From Gottfriedia acidiceleris (GTDB lineage Bacteria > Bacillota > Bacilli > Bacillales > Bacillaceae_G): a stretch of DNA of 32,948 nucleotides. Under the pieces are notes generated by a model that saw nothing but the letters and a program-made list of their open reading frames with translations, was not told the origin of the DNA and made no database searches. The position numbers and the translations under genes are program-made. This document shows, in pieces, positions 27,298-32,948 of the stretch (its first letter is position 1; every line of letters starts with the position of its first letter). Where the stretch lies: NCBI RefSeq assembly GCF_004138285.1, contig NZ_SCFN01000028.1, forward strand, positions 1 to 32,948, read 5' to 3'.

Positions 27298-28887
27298 TTG
27301 CAAAAAGCTAAGCAAAAAGCAGCCCTACAAGGGGCTTTGTTCATAACAATAGCATCATTATTATCGAAAGTATTAAGTGCGTTTTATAAAATTCCTTATC
27401 AAAATATTGCCGGAGATTTAGGTTACTATATTTACCAGCAGGTATATCCTGTCTACGCAATTGCTTTAGCTTTTTCTACATATGGCTTTCCTTTAGTTTT
27501 ATCATCTTATGTGGCTGAAAGATTGGCGAAAAAAGATGATAAAGGGGCTAAAGATTTGGTTTATGCAACATTTATGATGTTGTTAGTCATTGGTATATTA
27601 TGTTTCTTTACTTTATACATAGGAAGTAATAGTATAGCGAAGTTTATGCGTGATGATCATCTAGCGATGTTAATCCGTGTTGTTAGTGTTGGCTTTTTGT
27701 TTGTTCCAATAACTTCAGCATTTCGAGGATATTATCAAGGTTTAGGGGATATGGGACCTACTTCAGTCAGTCAGGTGATTGAGCAATTAATTCGAGTTAT
27801 TACGATTTTAGTGCTGTCACTTTATTTAATGCAAACGACCGACAATCTTTATATTGTAGGTGCAGGGGCTGTATCAGGTTCTATACTTGGTAGTATAGCA
27901 GCGATACTGTACTTCTTTTACTGGGTTTCTTTTCGTGGCTCTGGTTTGACCATACCATCATTTGGTTTACTTAAAACCTATCGCTTAGAATTAAAAACAA
28001 TTTTGTATCAAGGTATCTTACTAAGCTTAAGTAGTTTAGTACTTGTATTCATTCAGTTTATCGATTCACTCTCTTTTTATCCGTTATTAGTGCAATATGG
28101 ATATCATGTTGAAGGTGCTAAGCTAGTAAAGGGTATTTATGACCGTGGATTTCCGCTAATTCAATTAGGCTCTGTCATTGCTTCATCGTTTTCACTGGCC
28201 CTAATTCCGTATTTATCTAGTGAATTAGTTCGTAAAGAACATCACTCTATTAATAATCGAATCTCAGGTGCCATTAGGGTAAGTATTGTAGCAGGAGCAG
28301 CAGCAACAATTGGATTAATTTCAATTATCCATCCGACCAATATAATGCTTTATCGAAATGACTTAGGAACGGATGTCCTAACTGTTTTATGTATATCAAT
28401 CTTCTTTGCGGGGGTATCGATTACGACATCTTCAATCGCACAAGGATTAGGTAAAAGTTTAATTCCAGCTTTAAATGTCATTGCTGGAGGATGTGTTAAA
28501 TTTATTGGAAATGTTATTTTAATGGAGCAAATCGGATCTAAAGGAGCAGCTTATTCAACAGTATCTGCTTTAATCATTGTTACGATTTTGAACTTAGCTT
28601 ATATATACAAATTGTCAAAAGTAACATTTTTTGACTTTAAGTTTATTGTGAAATTACTAGTATCTTTAGCCATTATGTATGGTTGTGTATATGGTTATGA
28701 ATATGTTTTTGAAAAATATGCAATGTTTATTAATCCGCTTCGTTTAAGAATGTTAGTTGAGGCGCTATCTTCAGCGGTTGTGGGTGCAATCGTATTTGCG
28801 GTTGTATTAATAAAAATTAAGTTATTTACAGTAGAAGAGCTAAGCTCAATCGTTAAAAGCGAAAAATTACAGAAATGGCTTTCTTAA
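27298..28887 (+). CDS. yabM: MOP-superfamily flippase YabM (MurJ/SpoVB-like)
   Basis: A 529-residue polytopic membrane protein of the polysaccharide-transporter (MVF/MurJ/SpoVB) family, with about 14 hydrophobic segments. The N-terminus ALQGALFITIASLLSKVLSA and the SAFRGYYQGLGDM motif are typical of this family. It likely flips a lipid-linked sugar across the membrane; its substrate in B. subtilis is not established and it is one of several paralogues (SpoVB, YtgP, YkvU). The start is TTG 27298, with AAGGAG 11 nt upstream. yabN begins 18 nt later, so this heads the yabM-divIC gene row. Confidence 0.88.
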   Translation: MQKAKQKAALQGALFITIASLLSKVLSAFYKIPYQNIAGDLGYYIYQQVYPVYAIALAFSTYGFPLVLSSYVAERLAKKDDKGAKDLVYATFMMLLVIGILCFFTLYIGSNSIAKFMRDDHLAMLIRVVSVGFLFVPITSAFRGYYQGLGDMGPTSVSQVIEQLIRVITILVLSLYLMQTTDNLYIVGAGAVSGSILGSIAAILYFFYWVSFRGSGLTIPSFGLLKTYRLELKTILYQGILLSLSSLVLVFIQFIDSLSFYPLLVQYGYHVEGAKLVKGIYDRGFPLIQLGSVIASSFSLALIPYLSSELVRKEHHSINNRISGAIRVSIVAGAAATIGLISIIHPTNIMLYRNDLGTDVLTVLCISIFFAGVSITTSSIAQGLGKSLIPALNVIAGGCVKFIGNVILMEQIGSKGAAYSTVSALIIVTILNLAYIYKLSKVTFFDFKFIVKLLVSLAIMYGCVYGYEYVFEKYAMFINPLRLRMLVEALSSAVVGAIVFAVVLIKIKLFTVEELSSIVKSEKLQKWLS

Positions 28888-28905
28888 AAGAACAGGAGGA
28901 TCAAA

Positions 28906-30360
28906 ATGAACAAGATTACAGTTTTAGGTTTAGGAGCAGGTGACCTTAATCAGCTTCCGTTTGGTATCTATAAAGTGTTACAAAAAACTGACAATCTTTA
29001 TTTACGTACAAAAGACCACCCTGTTATAAGTGAATTAGAAACAGAAGGATTAACGTTCCAATCATTCGATGAAATTTATGAAAAACATGATCGTTTTGAA
29101 GAGGTTTATCAAGAAATAGTTCAATTATTGGTGAAAGCTTCTGAAGAAGAGGCAATTACATATGCTGTACCAGGCCATCCTCTTGTAGCAGAAAAAACTG
29201 TTCAGCTATTAATTGAGCTTGCAGATAAAGGAAATATCCAGCTAGACATCAAAGGTGGACAAAGCTTTTTAGATGCGATGTTTACTAGTTTGAAGATTGA
29301 TCCAATCGAAGGCTTCCAGTTTGTTGATGCAACGGATTTAGAGGCAGAATCGATTACGTTTAGACAGCATTTGATCATCTGCCAGGTTTACGATCAAATG
29401 ACTGCCTCACATGCGAAATTAAAGCTAATGGAGCAGCTTCCTGATGATTATGAAGTCGTAATAGTTACGGCAGCGGGTAGTTCAAATGAACAAATAAGAA
29501 GAGTACCATTGTTTGAGTTAGATCGTGATACATCAATCAATAATTTGACAAGTGTTTATGTACCTCCAGTTAAAAATGAAGAGGATCTCTATCATCAATT
29601 TGAAACACTTCGCTCTGTCATTGCTACTTTAAGAGGACCTAATGGATGCCCGTGGGATCAAAAGCAAACTCATGAATCATTAAAGAAGTATTTACTAGAA
29701 GAGGCTTATGAGCTTCTTGAAGCAATCGATGAAGAAGATGACGATCATATTATTGAAGAACTTGGAGATGTATTACTCCAAGTTATGTTACACGCCCAAA
29801 TTGGAGAAGATGAAGGGTACTTCTCAATCCAAGATGTAATTCAAGGATTAGTAAGCAAACTAATCTATCGTCACCCGCATGTATTTTCAACTGTTCATGT
29901 GAATGATGAGGAAGACGTATTAAAAAATTGGCAAGAATTAAAACAAGCTGAAAAAGGACATGTAGTTGAGTCCGTTCTTTCAGGCATACCAAAGGATCTT
30001 TCAGGATTATTAAAAGCAGAGAAACTTCAAGGTAAAGCCGCAAAGGTAGGGTTTGACTGGAAGGAACTACCGCCAGTGGTAGATAAGGTTAACGAAGAAT
30101 TAACTGAAGTTCTTGATGCCATCAAATTGAATGATCAGTCTAAAGTTGAAGCGGAACTCGGCGATCTGTTATTTAGTATTGTTAATTTAGCACGCTTTAT
30201 TGATGTAAATCCTGAAGAAGCGATTTTAAAAACAAATATGAAATTTACAAAACGTTTTCAATATATTGAATCAAGACTTCGTGAAATAAATAAGACATTT
30301 TCTGATGTATCTCTTGAAGAAATGGATGAGATATGGAATGAAGCCAAAAAATACGAATAA
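28906..30360 (+). CDS. yabN: YabN, tetrapyrrole methylase-like plus MazG fusion protein
   Basis: A 484-residue fusion protein. Residues 1 to about 225 form a SAM-binding tetrapyrrole (corrin/porphyrin) methylase-like domain (VLGLGAGDLNQLP; AVPGHPLVAE). From about 240 comes a MazG nucleoside-triphosphate pyrophosphohydrolase: GPNGCPWDQKQTHESL, the metal-binding EEAYELLEAI and EELGDVLLQ, then a second half with ELGDLLFSIVNLARF. The MazG part probably hydrolyses aberrant NTPs; the role of the fused domain is unknown. AGGAGG precedes ATG 28906. The domain arrangement is the usual one in Bacillus, so the fusion is not a novelty. Confidence 0.93.
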   Translation: MNKITVLGLGAGDLNQLPFGIYKVLQKTDNLYLRTKDHPVISELETEGLTFQSFDEIYEKHDRFEEVYQEIVQLLVKASEEEAITYAVPGHPLVAEKTVQLLIELADKGNIQLDIKGGQSFLDAMFTSLKIDPIEGFQFVDATDLEAESITFRQHLIICQVYDQMTASHAKLKLMEQLPDDYEVVIVTAAGSSNEQIRRVPLFELDRDTSINNLTSVYVPPVKNEEDLYHQFETLRSVIATLRGPNGCPWDQKQTHESLKKYLLEEAYELLEAIDEEDDDHIIEELGDVLLQVMLHAQIGEDEGYFSIQDVIQGLVSKLIYRHPHVFSTVHVNDEEDVLKNWQELKQAEKGHVVESVLSGIPKDLSGLLKAEKLQGKAAKVGFDWKELPPVVDKVNEELTEVLDAIKLNDQSKVEAELGDLLFSIVNLARFIDVNPEEAILKTNMKFTKRFQYIESRLREINKTFSDVSLEEMDEIWNEAKKYE

Positions 30361-30393
30361 TGTCTAATTGAATGAGAATGAGGAGAATAAATT

Positions 30394-30663
30394 ATGAGAC
30401 TTGATAAATTTTTAAAAGTATCGAGAATTATTAAGCGTCGTACACTTGCTAAAGAAGTAGCTGATCAAGGAAGAATAACGATCAACGGAACAGTTGCAAA
30501 AGCATCTACTGAAGTCAAAGTAAATGACGAATTAAAAATCCGTTTCGGACAGAAAATTGTTACAGCAAAAATTAATTTACTTAAAGAGACCGTTCGAAAA
30601 GAAGAAGCAGATGCAATGTATACGATCATAAGCGAAGAAAAACTGTCAGATAGCTTGTTCTAA
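30394..30663 (+). CDS. rqcP: Ribosome quality control factor RqcP (YabO)
   Basis: An 89-residue S4-domain RNA-binding protein (Hsp15-like). In B. subtilis RqcP binds stalled 50S-peptidyl-tRNA complexes and works with RqcH to add poly-alanine tails. The S4 motif MRLDKFLKVSRIIKRRTLAK and GRITINGTVAKASTEVKVND are clear. TGAGGAG precedes the ATG. It lies 33 nt after yabN and 90 nt before yabP. Confidence 0.94.
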   Translation: MRLDKFLKVSRIIKRRTLAKEVADQGRITINGTVAKASTEVKVNDELKIRFGQKIVTAKINLLKETVRKEEADAMYTIISEEKLSDSLF

Positions 30664-30677
30664 AAAAGTTGTCCCTT

Positions 30678-30685
30678 CATATACT
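30678..30685 (+). promoter_or_regulatory. Weak sigma-E-like -10 upstream of yabP
   Basis: CATATACT matches CATACANT at 7 of 8 positions, but the -35 at 14 nt upstream is poor. In B. subtilis yabP-yabQ are mother-cell (sigma-E) genes, so a promoter in this 90-nt gap is expected. Confidence 0.3.
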
Positions 30686-30753
30686 TGTACAAATAACACT
30701 GTATTAGGAATCGATTTACAAGAGGTACAGTTTATGTAAATGGAGGGACTAGT

Positions 30754-31059
30754 ATGAATAATCCGTATGAGTTAAATGCGAAAAATACAAGCCAAATAAT
30801 CGAGCAGGATTTATCGTTAAAAAGTAGAAGATACCTTGAAATAACTGGAGTAAAGCAGGTTGAGAGCTTTGATAGTGAAGAGTTCCTATTAGAAACAGCT
30901 TTAGGCTTTTTGCATATTAAAGGTCATAATTTACAAATGAAAAACCTCGATGTAGAAAAAGGTCATGTAGCAATAAAGGGAAAGATTAATGAACTTTGTT
31001 ATATTGACGAATACAATTCGGGGAAAGCTAAAGGAATCTTTAGCAAGCTATTTAAATGA
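30754..31059 (+). CDS. yabP: Sporulation protein YabP
   Basis: A 101-residue protein of the YabP/YqfC family. B. subtilis yabP is expressed in the mother cell and inactivation of the yabPQ locus blocks sporulation. The central ETALGFLHIKGHNLQMKNLD and GHVAIKGKINELCYIDE are typical of the family. There is no signal peptide or membrane segment. GGAGGGACT precedes ATG 30754. Its stop overlaps the yabQ start by 4 nt (ATGA), so they are translationally coupled. Confidence 0.92.
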   Translation: MNNPYELNAKNTSQIIEQDLSLKSRRYLEITGVKQVESFDSEEFLLETALGFLHIKGHNLQMKNLDVEKGHVAIKGKINELCYIDEYNSGKAKGIFSKLFK

Positions 31060-31667
31060 GCTTAAACGTTCAGTTCTACTCTATGATAGCGATGGTCGGT
31101 ATGGGTGCATATCTTGGTATGGCACTAGATACATACCATCGTTTTTTATATCGAGGTACTCGTAATCGATTGATTGTATTTGCAACTGATATATTATTTT
31201 GGATTTTTCAGGCTCTACTAGTTTTTTATGTATTATACTTAGTTAATGAAGGTGCACTCAGGTTTTATTTACTATTAGCTTTATTATGTGGTTATGCGGC
31301 ATATCAAAGTCTTTTTCGAGCTATTTATAAAAAAATATTAGAACTTGTTATTCAGCTAGTTATTAGCATTTATCGTATTATAGTAAAGTTAATCGTAATA
31401 TTTATTGTAAAACCTATAAAGTGGACTATTCAGGTAATAATCGTAATTCTTTTGTTTATTTATGGACTCCTTATTCGACTAATCCGTTTAGTTTACAACG
31501 TTGTACTATCAATTCTTTTGTTTTTCGGCAGAGTATGTTGGTTTTTTGTGCCAAAACGAGTCAAAAACTATTTAATACAATTTAAAGGAGTTTTCGGAAA
31601 ATTCAAGAATATCTTCCTTACTACTATTAAAAAAGTAAAGGACCTTTTAGATAGGAGGAAGAAATAG
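31056..31667 (+). CDS. yabQ: Spore cortex biosynthesis protein YabQ
   Basis: A 203-residue membrane protein needed for cortex formation; in B. subtilis it sits in the forespore outer membrane. I see about four or five hydrophobic segments (about 5-25, 38-62, 67-88 and two near 104-150) and a basic C-terminal tail (KRVKNYLIQ to KKVKDLLDRRKK). Its start overlaps yabP by 4 nt, and divIC follows with no gap. Confidence 0.92.
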   Translation: MSLNVQFYSMIAMVGMGAYLGMALDTYHRFLYRGTRNRLIVFATDILFWIFQALLVFYVLYLVNEGALRFYLLLALLCGYAAYQSLFRAIYKKILELVIQLVISIYRIIVKLIVIFIVKPIKWTIQVIIVILLFIYGLLIRLIRLVYNVVLSILLFFGRVCWFFVPKRVKNYLIQFKGVFGKFKNIFLTTIKKVKDLLDRRKK

Positions 31668-32045
31668 GTGGAACATGCGAGAAAGTTGGATTTAACTAGA
31701 CAAGTTCAAGATAAACAAAATATTACTTTAGTTGAGGAACATGGTGCTAAGCCAAGGAGAAGGAGTTTTAAAAAGTTTTTAGTGCGCATTTCATTATTCT
31801 GCTTTTTAACTGTCCCCCTATTTTTTTTATTACAATCTCATTATGAAACACAAAAACATGTGTATTCATCTAAAGTAAAACAATTAAAACTAGCAAAGGT
31901 TGATTTAAAGAAAACAAAGAGTACGGTAGAGGATTCAAAGCACATGATTGACCAATTGAACGATGATCAATATATTATTGAGTTAGCTAGAAAAAACTTA
32001 TTTTTTTCTAAAAAGGGAGAAATAATTTTTCCTAATATCAAGTAA
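31668..32045 (+). CDS. divIC: Cell division protein DivIC (FtsB-like)
   Basis: A 125-residue bitopic protein of the divisome that forms a complex with FtsL and DivIB and recruits septal peptidoglycan enzymes. A short basic cytoplasmic N-terminus is followed by one membrane segment (about 37-57), a coiled coil (about 65-105) and the conserved DQYIIELARKNLFFSKKGEI end. The GTG start lies directly after the yabQ stop, and AGGAGGAAG (31653-31661) inside the yabQ end is its binding site. In growing cells it must be read from the yabM-rqcP promoter or one inside yabPQ. Confidence 0.95.
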   Translation: MEHARKLDLTRQVQDKQNITLVEEHGAKPRRRSFKKFLVRISLFCFLTVPLFFLLQSHYETQKHVYSSKVKQLKLAKVDLKKTKSTVEDSKHMIDQLNDDQYIIELARKNLFFSKKGEIIFPNIK

Positions 32046-32056
32046 TTATCGTTTCA

Positions 32057-32086
32057 TTGACACTTGTTTTTATAATTTTATATAAT
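32057..32086 (+). promoter_or_regulatory. Sigma-A promoter of yabR
   Basis: A perfect TTGACA (32057-32062), 18 nt, and a perfect TATAAT (32081-32086), 44 nt before the yabR start. Confidence 0.88.
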
Positions 32087-32129
32087 ATAGTAAATCCAGT
32101 TAACATTTTTAAGGAGGAGCATTTTTTTT

Positions 32130-32600
32130 ATGTCAATTGAGGTAGGCAGCAAAGTTAGTGGGAAAGTTACAGGGATTACAAATTTTGGTGCTTTTGTAGA
32201 GTTACCAGAAGGAGTAACTGGACTTGTTCACATTAGTGAAGTAGCTGACAACTATGTTAAAGATATTAACGAACATTTAAAAGTTGGCGATGAAGTAGAA
32301 GTAAAAGTAATCAATGTTGAAAAAGACGGTAAAATCGGTCTTTCAATTAAAAAAGCGAAAGAACGTCCACCAGTAAAAGAGGGAGAGCGTGAGCAAAGAC
32401 CTCGTCAAAGCAGACCTTCATATGGAGGTGGCGGTGGTGGAAACCGTGGCAAAAATCAAAACCGTTCAGATCAACGTCCGGTTAAAGAAACATTTGATCA
32501 AAAAATGAGTAAATTTTTAAAAGACAGTGAAGATCGTCTAGCTTCATTAAAACGCAACACAGAATCTAAACGTGGTGGCCGTGGAGCTCGTCGAGGTTAA
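32130..32600 (+). CDS. yabR: S1-domain RNA-binding protein YabR
   Basis: A 156-residue protein with one N-terminal S1 domain (about 1-75: GKVTGITNFGAFVELPEGVT and GLVHISEVADNYV) and a low-complexity tail rich in Gly, Arg, Gln and Asn, including SYGGGGGGNRGKNQN and a terminal RGGRGARRG. It is probably a ribosome or mRNA associated protein; no precise function is established. AAGGAGGAGC precedes the ATG at 32130. It has its own strong promoter and a terminator before the tRNAs. Confidence 0.94.
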   Translation: MSIEVGSKVSGKVTGITNFGAFVELPEGVTGLVHISEVADNYVKDINEHLKVGDEVEVKVINVEKDGKIGLSIKKAKERPPVKEGEREQRPRQSRPSYGGGGGGNRGKNQNRSDQRPVKETFDQKMSKFLKDSEDRLASLKRNTESKRGGRGARRG

Positions 32601-32638
32601 TTTCCTACCTTGTCAGGACATAAATAGGTATATAGAAC

Positions 32639-32664
32639 ACGCACTCTTTAATGGGTGCGTTTTT
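32639..32664 (+). terminator. Terminator after yabR
   Basis: ACGCACTC/GGGTGCGT (32639-32646, 32653-32660) forms an 8-bp stem, one pair being a wobble, followed by a T-run. Confidence 0.9.
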
Positions 32665-32702
32665 GTATGGAAAAAATAATAAAATAACATTTAAAAAAAC
32701 TG

Positions 32703-32731
32703 TTGACGGGTAATTAGTACCATGATAATAT
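32703..32731 (+). promoter_or_regulatory. tRNA operon promoter (sigma-A)
   Basis: TTGACG (32703-32708), 17 nt, and TAATAT (32726-32731), 24 nt before tRNA-Met. Confidence 0.75.
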
Positions 32732-32754
32732 AAATCTTGTCGTTTAAAGATAAT

Positions 32755-32831
32755 GGCGGTGTAGCTCAGCTGGCTAGAGCGTACGGTTCATACCCGTGAG
32801 GTCGTGGGTTCGACTCCCTCCGCCGCTACCA
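32755..32831 (+). tRNA. tRNA-Met (CAT), elongator type
   Basis: A 77-nt cloverleaf with acceptor GGCGGTG/CGCCGCT (G1-U72 wobble), D-stem GCTC/GAGC, anticodon stem TACGG/CCGTG, loop TTCATAC with anticodon CAT, and T-loop TTCGACT. CCA is encoded (32829-32831). It starts with G rather than the CGCGGGG of initiators and resembles the B. subtilis elongator. The T-stem GTGGG/CCCTC has a T-T mismatch at its second pair. It is the first gene of a Met-Glu operon that in B. subtilis lies just before spoIIE. Confidence 0.95.
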
Positions 32832-32842
32832 TTCCCTTTAAC

Positions 32843-32914
32843 GGCCCGTTGGTCAAGTGGTTAAGACACCGCCCTTTCACGGCGGTAACACGGGTTCGAA
32901 TCCCGTACGGGTCA
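32843..32914 (+). tRNA. tRNA-Glu (TTC)
   Basis: A 72-nt cloverleaf with acceptor GGCCCGT/ACGGGTC, anticodon stem CCGCC/GGCGG, loop CTTTCAC with anticodon TTC, and T-stem ACGGG/CCCGT with loop TTCGAAT. The discriminator A (32914) is followed by TAC, so CCA is not encoded and must be added by the CCA-adding enzyme. It lies 11 nt after tRNA-Met. Confidence 0.95.
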
Positions 32915-32935
32915 TACAACAACAAAAACGTTTGG

Positions 32936-32948
32936 TCTCTATAAGAGA
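32936..32948 (+). terminator. Partial hairpin, probably the tRNA operon terminator
   Basis: TCTCT (32936-32940) and AGAGA (32944-32948) pair across ATA at the window edge. The rest of the stem and any T-run are cut off. Confidence 0.5.

Noticed and set aside
28906-30360. Fusion of a tetrapyrrole methylase-like domain and MazG as a novel gene fusion
   Set aside because: This is the normal YabN architecture in Bacillus.

Overview
The window is an AT-rich stretch of a Gram-positive, endospore-forming Bacillales chromosome. Its gene order matches the region just clockwise of the replication origin in Bacillus subtilis, from csfB to the tRNA-Met/tRNA-Glu pair that precedes spoIIE. Many proteins look close to their B. 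subtilis counterparts (SpoVG, Veg, SpoVT, Prs, MetS), but several genes usually found in this segment are absent. I think it is a Bacillaceae member outside the B. subtilis group; a more exact name would be a guess. All genes except abrB read on the + strand. I recognise 35 protein genes and 2 tRNA genes, and see no mobile element, CRISPR array or prophage.

Layout. 1-500: a terminator from an upstream gene, then a probable structured non-coding RNA with its own terminator. 501-5500: csfB (sigma factor inhibitor), yaaO (basic amino acid decarboxylase), tmk, holB, ricT and yabA (dTMP kinase, clamp loader delta', RNase Y regulator, initiation control). 5688-7549: overlapping trmN6-like yabB, yazA and rsmI (tRNA and rRNA methylation plus a GIY-YIG protein). 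7657-7941: abrB, convergent with rsmI. 8244-15448: metS, tatD, yabE, rnmV, ksgA and yabG. 15653-18572: veg, sspF, ispE, purR and ridA. 18817-22596: spoVG, glmU, prs, pth and fin. 22774-27071: mfd and spoVT. 27298-32045: a probable operon of flippase yabM, yabN/mazG, rqcP, yabP, yabQ and divIC. 32130-32600: yabR. 32755-32914: tRNA-Met and tRNA-Glu.

How it works together. Housekeeping genes for nucleotide supply (tmk, prs, purR), replication and repair (holB, yabA, mfd), rRNA maturation (rnmV, ksgA, rsmI) and wall or isoprenoid precursors (glmU, ispE) are interleaved with sporulation genes. By eye I can place sporulation-type promoter motifs before several of these: sigma-F-like before csfB, sigma-G-like before sspF and spoVT, sigma-K-like before yabG, and a good sigma-H match before spoVG. 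Vegetative sigma-A promoters are clearest before veg (two in tandem), yabR and the tRNAs.

Most of the window is conserved and ordinary, and I found no convincing new multi-gene system. The parts that deserve a second look are non-coding: the RNA-like element at about 95-277, a 109-nt imperfect hairpin at 768-876, a leader with competing hairpins before yabE, and a near-perfect 36-bp dyad between ispE and purR. The apparent loss of xpaC/yaaN, yaaQ/yaaR and ctc is also notable. Many starts are GTG or TTG, and several were moved downstream of the longest reading frame to fit a ribosome binding site.
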